Assembly (NCBI RefSeq): GCF_948472415.1
Contig: NZ_OX419519.1
Span: 4,774,001 to 4,838,000 of the forward strand
Direction: 5' to 3'
Length of the DNA stretch: 64,000 bases
Source: Kitasatospora fiedleri
Lineage (GTDB): Bacteria; Actinomycetota; Actinomycetes; Streptomycetales; Streptomycetaceae
The notes beneath the pieces were generated by a model. That model worked only from the letters and a program-made list of their open reading frames with translations, was not told the DNA's origin and ran no database searches. A program made the position numbers and the translations under genes. Shown here one piece after another: positions 56,781 to 64,000 of this stretch (positions are counted from its first letter, which is position 1; each line of letters starts with the position of its first letter).

Positions 56781-58400
56781 GTGCGCATCGCTCTGCTCAC
56801 CGAGGGCACCCTCACCACCGCACAGCGTGATGGAGGGGGCTGGTGCGGCCGCCTGGTCGACGGCCTGCCCGAGCACGAGTTCCGGCTCTACCGGCTGCTG
56901 CCCGCCGACCGCCAGGCCCCGCCCAGCGGCGTCCGCGGCCTGCACGGCGTCCACGAACTGCCGATGTGGGGCCGCCGCCCCGCCGGGCGCGGACCGACCG
57001 CGCTGCGCCGCCGGTCGTACCTCAAGGCGTACAAGGAGCTCGTCCGCGCCCTGGTGATGCCCGGCGAGCGGGCCGGGTTCGGGCCCGCGCTGTACCGGCT
57101 GGCCGCGCTCGGCCGGGAGGACGAGGCGCTGCCCGCGTTCCTCGCCTCCGGCCACGCGCACCGCGTCCTGGAGCGGACCTGGCGGATGCCCGGCGCCGAC
57201 ACCGCCGGCGGCCAGCCGCTGGTCTGCGACGTGCTGGTCGCCGCCGACCTGCTGGAGCAGTGCCTGCGGCCGCTGTCCGCGCCCTGGTACGGCACCGGCC
57301 CGGCCGGGCTCGGCGGCGCCGACCTGTGCCACGTGGTCGGCGGCGGACCGGCCGCGCTGCCCGCGCTGGTCGCCCGCGAACTGCACGGCGTCCCGTTCGT
57401 GGTCACCGAGCACGGCCTGCACCTGCGCGAGCAGTACCGCGGCTACCGCAGCGCCCCCTACCGCTGGCCGGTGCGGGCCCTGCTGCTGTCCTTCTTCCGG
57501 CAGCTCACCGAGGAGACCTACCGGCAGGCCGCCGTGCTCACCCCCGGCAGCGAGTACGACCGGCGGTGGCAGCAGCGCTGCGGCGGCGACCCGGCCCGCA
57601 CCCGGATCGTCCACGAGGGCACCACCGCCACCACCCGGCCCGCCGCCGGGGCCGAGCCCGCGGCGCCGACGCTGGTCTGGGCCGGCGCGCTGGAGCCCGG
57701 CCGCGACCCCGAACTGATGCTGCACGCCTTCGCCCGGGTCCGGGCCGAACTGCCCGCCGCCAGACTCCGGATGTACGGCGAGGAGGGCGCGCCCGGCTAC
57801 CTCGCGCACTGCACCGCGATCGCCGGACGGCTCGGCATCGCGGACGCCGTCGAGTTCGCCGGACGGCCCGGGACGTCCGCCGAGGCGTGGGAGTCCGGCA
57901 GCGCCGTGGTGTTCAGCGCGCTCGCCCAGCGCAGCCCCCGCCCGCTCGCCGACGCCATGCTCAGCGGCCGGGCGGTGGTCGCCACCGAGGTCGGCGTCGC
58001 CCGCGAGGTGCTCGGCCCCACCGGACTGCTGGTGCCGCCGCGCAGCCCGCGCGCCCTCGCCGCGGCTTGCCTGGCCCTGCTCACCGACCACGAACGGCGT
58101 TCCCGGCTCGGCCTGGCCGGCCGGCTGCGGGCGCAGGAACGCTTCGCCGTGGAACCCGTGGTCGGCGCGTTCCGCGAGGTCTACCTCGACCTGGTCTCCC
58201 GCTACCCCGCCTTCCCGGCCCGCCCCGGCGCCCCGGTCCGGCCGTTCGCCCGCCCCGCCGAGTACTGGGTGGCCGGGGCGGCCGGCGGGGAGACCCCGCT
58301 GCCGACCGTGCCGGTGGTGCCGACCCCGGCCGAGCGGTCCGCGCGGCCCGAGCGACCCGCGCGGGCCGCCGCCGGACCCGCCCTCGCGGAGGCACTGTGA
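56781..58400 (+). CDS. GT4 glycosyltransferase with PelF-like N-terminus (DUF3492)
   Basis: A 539-aa enzyme likely to build an exopolysaccharide from nucleotide sugars. The N-terminus VRIALLTEGTLTTAQRDGGGWCGRLVDGLPEHEFRLYRLLP is DUF3492/PelF-like. The GT4 C-terminal domain has WAGALEPGRDPELMLHAFARV, RMYGEEG, GIADAVEFAGRPG and the nucleotide-sugar-binding EX7E region around FSALAQRSPRPLADAMLSGRAVVATEVG (the first Glu is not in its usual place, so the motif is imperfect). The Arg/Pro-rich tail is disordered. GTG 56781 has TGGAGG 5 nt upstream. It overlaps the next gene by 4 bp. Confidence 0.85.
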   Translation: MRIALLTEGTLTTAQRDGGGWCGRLVDGLPEHEFRLYRLLPADRQAPPSGVRGLHGVHELPMWGRRPAGRGPTALRRRSYLKAYKELVRALVMPGERAGFGPALYRLAALGREDEALPAFLASGHAHRVLERTWRMPGADTAGGQPLVCDVLVAADLLEQCLRPLSAPWYGTGPAGLGGADLCHVVGGGPAALPALVARELHGVPFVVTEHGLHLREQYRGYRSAPYRWPVRALLLSFFRQLTEETYRQAAVLTPGSEYDRRWQQRCGGDPARTRIVHEGTTATTRPAAGAEPAAPTLVWAGALEPGRDPELMLHAFARVRAELPAARLRMYGEEGAPGYLAHCTAIAGRLGIADAVEFAGRPGTSAEAWESGSAVVFSALAQRSPRPLADAMLSGRAVVATEVGVAREVLGPTGLLVPPRSPRALAAACLALLTDHERRSRLGLAGRLRAQERFAVEPVVGAFREVYLDLVSRYPAFPARPGAPVRPFARPAEYWVAGAAGGETPLPTVPVVPTPAERSARPERPARAAAGPALAEAL

Positions 58401-59461
58401 CCGGCACACCCGCCGACCCGGTCCGCGAACTCCTGGACACCAACCGGGACTTGTGCGAGCAGGCGGTCGACCCGCTGGAGATCGCCGCCGCCCTGGAGGA
58501 CTCCGGCCTGGCCGCCGACGGCGCCACCCGCTACCGGCACGCCGACGTGTTCGGCCTCGCCGAGGAGCTGTACGCCCGGGTCCCCCGCCGCCCGCCCGTC
58601 CGCGAACCGCTCCCGCCCGCCGCACCGCTGCGCACCCTGCCGCTCACCGCCCTGCGCACCGCCGCCGCCCACCTGCTGCCGCTGCTGCCCGCGACCGCGC
58701 TCGGCGGGGTGCCCGGCGGGGCGCTGGCGGTGCTGCTCGGCGCGGGCGCGGGGGCCGCGCTGGCGGAGCGGCCGGACGGCGGGCGGGGACGGCGGAAGGG
58801 GTGGGGCCGGGGACGGGGTGGCCGGGGTGGCCGGGGCCCGGACGACGACGGCCCGGACGACGGACAGGGCCTGACCGGTCGGGAGTGGGGCGGCGGCGAG
58901 CCGGACCGGGAGCCGGCGCGGGGCGCCTTCCCGTGGGCCGCGCTCGGGCAGGGCGCCGGGACCGGACTGCTGCTGGCGCTGCTCGCCGCCGCCGCGCCCG
59001 GGATCGCGCCCGCCGCCGCGTTCGGCGCGGCGGGGGCCGGCGGGGCGGCGGCCTGGCTGCGCCGGTTCGGTCAGCGGCAGGGCGGGGCCGCCACGCTGGG
59101 GGAGTTCCGCTCCCGGCTGCGGTTCGCGCTGCCGCTGGCCGTGCTGGCGCAGCTGGCCGTCCTCGCCGCGCTCGGCTGGGCCCTCGCCGACGGCGCGCCC
59201 GCCACCGGCCCGGCCGCGCTGCTGGTGCTCGGCACCCTGCCGCTGCTGGCCGCCGTGGTCCGCGACGCGGGCCGCCCGGGCACCGCCGCGGTCGCGGTCC
59301 TCACCGCCGCCGCCGGTGCGGCCGTCCTGGCCCTGCCCGGCCCCGCGCACTGGCTGGACGCCTCCCCGCCCGGCGGCCTCGCGGCCGCGGCCCTCGGGCC
59401 CGCCCTGCTGCTGGCCGGCCGCGCCTGGCCCCCGTCCACGAGGCCGGGGGCGTACCGGTGA
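58397..59461 (+). CDS. Large hydrophobic membrane protein coupled to the glycosyltransferase
   Basis: A 354-aa protein. The cytoplasmic N-terminus (VRELLDTNRDLCEQAVDPLEIAAALEDSGLAADGATRYRHADVFGLAEELYARVPR) resembles a region found in other actinobacterial membrane proteins of polysaccharide loci. A Gly/Arg/Asp linker (about 120-165) and then about six hydrophobic segments follow. The GTG overlaps the glycosyltransferase stop (GTGA). Probably part of a polysaccharide assembly or export unit; the family is not known to me. Confidence 0.7.
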   Translation: MTGTPADPVRELLDTNRDLCEQAVDPLEIAAALEDSGLAADGATRYRHADVFGLAEELYARVPRRPPVREPLPPAAPLRTLPLTALRTAAAHLLPLLPATALGGVPGGALAVLLGAGAGAALAERPDGGRGRRKGWGRGRGGRGGRGPDDDGPDDGQGLTGREWGGGEPDREPARGAFPWAALGQGAGTGLLLALLAAAAPGIAPAAAFGAAGAGGAAAWLRRFGQRQGGAATLGEFRSRLRFALPLAVLAQLAVLAALGWALADGAPATGPAALLVLGTLPLLAAVVRDAGRPGTAAVAVLTAAAGAAVLALPGPAHWLDASPPGGLAAAALGPALLLAGRAWPPSTRPGAYR

Positions 59462-59813
59462 GGGCCGTTCCGGCGACGGGCGGCCCCGCCGGGGCCGCGG
59501 CCGGCGGCCGGGCCCGGGAGCGGTCGGGGGCCCGGCGTCCGGCCGCGCTCCCGGGCCGGGGGCCGTGGGGCGCCCGTCGTGGGGCCGGTGCGGCCGGTCG
59601 GGCCCGGGCCGCGAGGCTCCGGGCGGCGGCTGTCGGCCGGGTCCGGGTCGCCGACGTCGTCCGGGCCGGGCGGTCGTCGGGTGCCGGGGGTCCGGCTGCC
59701 GGGGCCGGCCGGGTCCGGGCGGTGCGCGCTCCGGGGCGGCGGGCCGGCCGGTGTGTCGATCAGATCTCGTTCCGCCCGGCGGTCGCCGGGCCTGAGGGAA
59801 GGACTTGGACCCG
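59462..59813. other. Extremely GC-rich intergenic region
   Basis: About 350 bp, almost all G and C with repeated GGGCC/CGGGG strings. No ORF with a ribosome binding site, no clear promoter hexamers and no long hairpin by eye. Confidence 0.35.
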
Positions 59814-60758
59814 ATGAGGGTGCTGCTGCTGGGGGCCGACGGGTTCATCGGCCGGCGGGTGGCCGATCGGCTGCTGGCGGAGGAGGGGCTCCAGGTGACC
59901 GTGCTGGGCCGGGGCGATTCCGCCGACATCCGGTTCGACCTGGCCGCGGGGAGTCCGGGCGCGCTGGCCCGGTTCCTGGACGCGGTCGCCGCGCAGGTGG
60001 TGATCAACTGCGCGGGTGCCACGTACGGGACGTCGCGGACCCTGATCCGGTCCAACACGCTCGCGGTGGCCACGGTCTGCGAGGCGATCCGGCGCAGCCG
60101 GGAGCCGGCCCGGCTGGTGCACGTGGGCTCGGCGGCCGAGTACGGTCCGGCGCAGCCGGGCGGGCCGATCCCGGAGAGCGCGGAGCCGCGTCCGGTCGGT
60201 CCGTACGGGGTGTCGAAGCTGGCGGGCACCGAGCTGGTGCTGAACTCGGGGCTGGACGCGCTGGTGCTGCGGGTGTTCGACGTGGTCGGGCCGGGGGCGC
60301 CGACGGCCTCGCTGTTCGGGCGGCTGGCGGAGGGCCTGCGGCGGGCGCTGGAGCAGGAGGAGAGCCAGGTGCGGATGCCGGACCTGTCCGGCTACCGGGA
60401 CTTCGTGGACGTCCGGGACGTGGCCCGGGCGATCCAGGCGGCGGCGGTCTCGGCCGCCACCGGGGTGATCAACATCGGCTCCGGCCACGCCGTCCGGGCC
60501 CGGGACGCGGCGCACCTGCTGGTGCGGGCGTCCGGCTTCGAGGGCACCGTCACCGAGGACGCCCGGCAGGTGGTGCTGCCCGCGCAGCAGGCGGGCGCGG
60601 AGGGGCTGCGGGCCGCGGAGGCGCGGGCGGTGGTGGAGCCGGTGCAGTGGCGGCAGGCGGACGTCCGGACCGCCCGGGACCGTCTCGGATGGCGGACGCA
60701 GGTGCCGCTGGAGGAGTCCCTCGGGGACGTCTGGCTGGAGACCGCCTGTCGGGTGTGA
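59814..60758 (+). CDS. NAD-dependent epimerase/dehydratase (extended SDR)
   Basis: A 314-aa nucleotide-sugar-modifying type protein. It has the Rossmann motif LLLGADGFIGRRV, VVINCAGATYGTSRT, the catalytic YGVSK (Tyr/Lys) preceded by HVGSAAEYG, and the C-terminal substrate region DLSGYRDFVDVRDVARAI. The substrate is unassigned; proximity to the GT4 glycosyltransferase suggests a shared polysaccharide pathway, though the 350-bp gap leaves that open. ATG 59814 with AAGGA; the TTG at 59805 is rejected. Confidence 0.88.
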   Translation: MRVLLLGADGFIGRRVADRLLAEEGLQVTVLGRGDSADIRFDLAAGSPGALARFLDAVAAQVVINCAGATYGTSRTLIRSNTLAVATVCEAIRRSREPARLVHVGSAAEYGPAQPGGPIPESAEPRPVGPYGVSKLAGTELVLNSGLDALVLRVFDVVGPGAPTASLFGRLAEGLRRALEQEESQVRMPDLSGYRDFVDVRDVARAIQAAAVSAATGVINIGSGHAVRARDAAHLLVRASGFEGTVTEDARQVVLPAQQAGAEGLRAAEARAVVEPVQWRQADVRTARDRLGWRTQVPLEESLGDVWLETACRV

Positions 60759-60918
60759 ACCGGAACGGCCGGGCCTGACCAGGGGGTTGGCCCGGGGAAC
60801 CTAGGTCTCGGCATCCGGTGCGGCGCATCTCACCCACTGGACCCGCTGTCTTGGAATACCCCGGGCACGTGACACTGTTGGCGTAGTCGAACAGAACCTG
60901 ACGACCATCGGAGTCCCC

Positions 60919-62097
60919 GTGTCGCTGCCACCCCTGGTCGAGCCCGCCGCCGAGCTCACCGTCGAAGAGGTCCGCCGGTACTCCCGCCACCTGATCATTC
61001 CCGACGTGGGCATGGACGGGCAGAAGCGGCTGAAGAACGCCAAGGTGCTGTGCGTCGGCGCCGGCGGCCTCGGGTCCCCGGCCCTGATGTACCTGGCCGC
61101 GGCCGGTGTCGGCACCCTCGGCATCGTCGAGTTCGACACGGTCGACGAGTCGAACCTGCAGCGCCAGATCATCCACGGCCAGTCCGACATCGGCCGGTCC
61201 AAGGCCCAGTCCGCGCGCGACTCGGTCAAGGAGATCAACCCGCTGGTCGAGGTGGTGCTGCACGAGGAGCGCCTGGACAACGACAACGTGATGGAGATCT
61301 TCTCCGGCTACGACCTGATCGTCGACGGCACGGACAACTTCGCCACCCGGTACCTGGTGAACGACGCCGCGGTGCTGCTCGGCAAGCCGTACGTCTGGGG
61401 TTCGATCTACCGCTTCGACGGCCAGGCCAGCGTGTTCTGGGCCGAGCACGGCCCCTGCTACCGCTGCCTCTACCCGGAGGCCCCGCCGCCGGGCATGGTC
61501 CCGTCCTGCGCCGAGGGCGGCGTGCTGGGCGTGCTGTGCGCCTCGATCGGCTCGATCCAGGTCAACGAGGCCATCAAACTGCTGGCCGGGATCGGCGAGC
61601 CGCTGGTCGGCCGGCTGATGATCTACGACGCCCTGGAGATGCAGTACCGCTCGGTGAAGGTCCGCAAGGACCCGAACTGCGCCGTCTGCGGCGAGAACCC
61701 GACGGTCACCGAGCTGATCGACTACGAGTCGTTCTGCGGCGTGGTCTCGGAGGAGGCCAGCGCGGCGGCGGTCGGTTCGACGATCACCTCCAAGCAGCTC
61801 AAGGAGTGGATCGACAACGGCGAGCCGATCGACATCATCGACGTCCGCGAGGTCAACGAGTACGAGATCGTCAGCATCCCGGGCGCCCGCCTGATCCCGA
61901 AGAACGAGTTCCTGATGGGCAACGCCCTGCAGGACCTGCCGCAGGACAGGCGCATCGTGCTGCACTGCAAGACCGGCGTGCGCTCCGCCGAGGTCCTCGC
62001 GGTCCTCAAGTCCGCGGGCTTCGCGGACGCGGTGCACCTGGGCGGCGGCGTGATCGGCTGGGTCAACCAGATCGAGCCGGAGAAGCCCGTCTACTGA
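60919..62097 (+). CDS. moeZ: MoeZ-type adenylyltransferase/sulfurtransferase (ThiF plus rhodanese)
   Basis: A 392-aa activator of sulfur-carrier proteins used in molybdopterin, thioamide or cysteine pathways. The ThiF/E1-like domain (about 10-270) has VGAGGLGSPALMYLAAAGVGTLGIVEFD, the adenylation-site Arg (NLQRQ) and a zinc site (CYRCLYPEAP...NCAVCGE). The C-terminal rhodanese domain (about 290-392) has DIIDVREVNEYEI and the active-site Cys in LHCKTGVRSAE. It matches mycobacterial MoeZ/MoeB1 (Rv3206c). GTG 60919 with GGAG upstream; terminated at 62122. Confidence 0.94.
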   Translation: MSLPPLVEPAAELTVEEVRRYSRHLIIPDVGMDGQKRLKNAKVLCVGAGGLGSPALMYLAAAGVGTLGIVEFDTVDESNLQRQIIHGQSDIGRSKAQSARDSVKEINPLVEVVLHEERLDNDNVMEIFSGYDLIVDGTDNFATRYLVNDAAVLLGKPYVWGSIYRFDGQASVFWAEHGPCYRCLYPEAPPPGMVPSCAEGGVLGVLCASIGSIQVNEAIKLLAGIGEPLVGRLMIYDALEMQYRSVKVRKDPNCAVCGENPTVTELIDYESFCGVVSEEASAAAVGSTITSKQLKEWIDNGEPIDIIDVREVNEYEIVSIPGARLIPKNEFLMGNALQDLPQDRRIVLHCKTGVRSAEVLAVLKSAGFADAVHLGGGVIGWVNQIEPEKPVY

Positions 62098-62121
62098 CGG
62101 ACCCGGGCCTTCCGCGCGACG

Positions 62122-62157
62122 ACCGCCCGGTCGGGGAACGTCCCCCGGCCGGGCGGT
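62122..62157. terminator. Terminator between moeZ and the convergent membrane-protein gene
   Basis: A 15-bp stem (62122-62136 with 62143-62157, one G-U pair) and short loop, 25 bp after the moeZ stop and 29 bp from the convergent stop. Confidence 0.75.
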
Positions 62158-62185
62158 TCCGTGTGTCCGGGGGCCTGCCGCGGCG

Positions 62186-64000
62186 CTAGAGGGCGTTCCT
62201 GCGGTGGAGGACGTTGTAGGCGCCCCAGCCTGGGGCGACCGGGAGCCAGAAGGTGAGCAGCCGGTAGAGGAAGACCGCCGGGGTGGCCGCGGTGGCGGGG
62301 ACGCCGGCCACGGTCAGGGCGGTGATCAGGGCGATCTCGACCGGGCCGATGCCGCCCGGGGTGGGGATCGCGGAGCCGGCCGCGTTCGCGGTGAGGAAGA
62401 CCACGGCCACGGCCGCGTAGGTGACGTTGGCGCCGCCGCCGAACGCGTGCACGGAGGCGTCCAGGCAGGCGGTGAAGGAGAGCGTCAGCAGGAGGATGCC
62501 GCCGAAGCCGGTGATCAGCTTGCGGGGGGTCTGCATCAGGTCGAGCATCCGCGGGATCACGCCGAACAGCAGGGAGCGGACCCGGGTCACCACGAAGCGG
62601 CGCAGCGGGCCGACCGCGGCCACCACCAGGGCCAGCACGGCCGCGGTGAGGACGCCGATGATGACGGCCCGGGAGGCGCCGAGGTCGCCGTTGGTCTGTG
62701 AGCCGGTGATCAGGCCGAAGGCGAACAGCAGCAGCAGGTGGCCGCCGAGGCCGGCCAGCTGGGAGGCGCCGACCGAGGCGACCGCCTGGACCGGGCGGAT
62801 GCCGGCCTTCTGCAGGTAGCGGGTGTTCAGGGCGATGCCGCCGACCGCCGCCGGGGCGACCAGCTTCACGAAGGAGCCGGCCAGCTGGGCGGCGACGGTG
62901 CGCCAGAACGGGAGCTTCTCCGGGACGAAGCCGGTCAGGCTCATCGCGGCGGCCACGTACGAGAACGCCGAGGCGGCCAGCGCGACCGAGGCCCAGGCCC
63001 AGTTCATCTGGGAGACCTTGAACTGGTCCGGCCGGATGGTGGTCAGGGCCAGGTAGGCGGCGAAGGTGAGCGCCACCACCATGATCAGGGTCTTGGGCTT
63101 GAGGCGCTCCAGCTTGGCGGGCTCCAGCGGGGCCTCCGGGGCGATCTGCAGGATCTGCGCCCGAATCCGGGCCAGCAGGTCCTCGCCGGCCTGGGCGATG
63201 TCCTCCTCGGCCTGCTGCTGGGTGCGCTCCCCGGCGGCGACCTGCCGGAGGGCCAGCGCCTGGGCGGCGGCCTTGCGCTCCTTGGTCATCCGCTGGAGGT
63301 CGCCGCGGGTCTGCCGGCTCAGGCCGACGGGTTGCAGCAGCGGCAGCGCCTCGGCGATCCGGGTCGGGCCGAGGACGGCGGTGGCGACGGCCACCGCGCG
63401 CTCCGGGCCGATCCGCAGGGCGAAGGTGGTGATCAGCTGGGCGACGTCGATGCGCAGGGTCAGGTCGCCGGCCGCGATGTCGCCGCCGGAGAGGTTGACC
63501 AGGCAGCCGGTCTGCTCGTCGACCACCAGCAGCGACTCGCCGGTGAGCCGGCGGTGCGCGATCCGGCGCTCGTGCAGGGTGGCGACGGACTTCCAGAACG
63601 AGGCCATCACCGCGTCGGTGACCTCCTCGTCGGCCAGGTCGTCCAGCGTCCGCCCGGCCACGTTCTCGTAGACCAGGATCGCGGCGTCCGGGCCCAGCTC
63701 GGAGGTGGCGACCAGCTGCGGGGCGCGGGCCCCGGAGGCGGCCGCCGCGTACGCGATCAGGGCCTCCTGCTCCAGCGCCTGGCGCAGTGACTGGGGGCTG
63801 CGGCGGACCGCGACGGAGCGCAGCCGCAGCCGCCGCCAGGCGCGGTAGAAGAAGCCGGACGCCTGCTGCTCGCGGTCGATGATGTGCACGTCCAGCAGCG
63901 GGCCGGTCTGCTGGGTGACCAGGTAGCGGCGGGTGCCGCCGGGCGCGGGCGGGGCCAGGTGCGCGGCGGACGGGACGAAGCCGACCTTGCGCAGGCCGAT
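62186..64000 (-). CDS. Pseudokinase-LPG-synthase-like membrane protein, 5' end outside the window
   Basis: At least 605 codons; the frame is open to the window edge (IGLRKVGFVPSAAHLAP...). The N-terminal about 300 residues look like a protein/aminoglycoside-kinase fold (ILVYENVAGRTLDDLADEEV; ATLHERRIAHRRLTGESLLV at the catalytic loop), but the loop lacks the catalytic Asp and there is no DFG, so it is a probable pseudokinase. The C-terminal domain is an eight-helix flippase-like (LPG_synthase_TM/TIGR00374) domain ending PTPGGIGPVEIALITALTVAG. It may move or modify lipids in response to a signal. An ATG at 63889 is internal. Confidence 0.85.
   Translation of the reverse strand: MGLRKVGFVPSAAHLAPPAPGGTRRYLVTQQTGPLLDVHIIDREQQASGFFYRAWRRLRLRSVAVRRSPQSLRQALEQEALIAYAAAASGARAPQLVATSELGPDAAILVYENVAGRTLDDLADEEVTDAVMASFWKSVATLHERRIAHRRLTGESLLVVDEQTGCLVNLSGGDIAAGDLTLRIDVAQLITTFALRIGPERAVAVATAVLGPTRIAEALPLLQPVGLSRQTRGDLQRMTKERKAAAQALALRQVAAGERTQQQAEEDIAQAGEDLLARIRAQILQIAPEAPLEPAKLERLKPKTLIMVVALTFAAYLALTTIRPDQFKVSQMNWAWASVALAASAFSYVAAAMSLTGFVPEKLPFWRTVAAQLAGSFVKLVAPAAVGGIALNTRYLQKAGIRPVQAVASVGASQLAGLGGHLLLLFAFGLITGSQTNGDLGASRAVIIGVLTAAVLALVVAAVGPLRRFVVTRVRSLLFGVIPRMLDLMQTPRKLITGFGGILLLTLSFTACLDASVHAFGGGANVTYAAVAVVFLTANAAGSAIPTPGGIGPVEIALITALTVAGVPATAATPAVFLYRLLTFWLPVAPGWGAYNVLHRRNAL

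Overview
The window is very GC-rich chromosomal DNA from a streptomycete-type actinobacterium (Streptomyces, Kitasatospora or close kin). Evidence: strong G/C bias at third codon positions, frequent GTG starts, many genes whose -10 box lies 6-8 nt before the start codon (leaderless mRNAs), a mycothiol gene (mshB), actinobacterial small proteins (DUF3117, DUF3107) and a TTA (bldA-type) codon inside a lower-GC insert. No rRNA, tRNA or CRISPR array was seen.

Layout. 1-7.0 kb: end of one peptide ABC transporter ATPase gene facing a complete five-gene oligopeptide transporter operon (permease, binding protein, permease, two ATPases). 7.8-12.1 kb: VanW-type cell-wall protein, DUF6113-like membrane protein, mshB, small membrane protein. 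12.3-18.1 kb: S9 prolyl oligopeptidase, then an ABC-2 transporter plus LuxR-type two-component system behind a palindromic operator. 18.2-29.2 kb: SirB1-like protein, GNAT, ferredoxin and lysine/DAP genes dapC and dapE, a secreted protein, a transglycosylase, a LOG-family protein, a FolP2-like protein, DivIVA, tag and enoyl-CoA hydratase. 29.4-32.9 kb: DUF3117 and the envelope-stress block O-methyltransferase / sigE-rseA-tatB. 38.4-44.4 kb: mrp, DUF1003, MgtE/CBS protein, PPOX-like protein, EamA permease, corA. From dapE to corA the gene order resembles that of Mycobacterium tuberculosis Rv1202-Rv1239c. 49.8-62.1 kb (DEAD-box helicase, ferritin-like, DUF3107, TetR, hydrolase, moeZ) resembles Rv3211-Rv3206c.

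The core is interrupted by an accessory pocket at about 33.7-38.3 kb: a PP2C-type phosphatase with a small partner, a 5'-truncated NusG/KOW-like ORF and a 5'-truncated second PP2C that meet at one junction, and a visibly AT-richer two-gene cassette (348-aa soluble protein plus 177-aa multi-pass membrane protein) that I cannot assign to a family. That cassette is the best candidate here for an undescribed, possibly defence-related, system. A smaller accessory patch at 45.6-47.3 kb holds a PemK/MazF-type toxin-antitoxin pair and a MITE-like inverted-repeat element.

Two otherwise conserved genes (33.1-33.7 kb and the PHP-domain gene at 46.3-47.1 kb) are each broken by one missing base in a C/G homopolymer, which may be real or an assembly error. 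The last gene, a pseudokinase fused to an LPG-synthase-type membrane domain, runs off the right edge.
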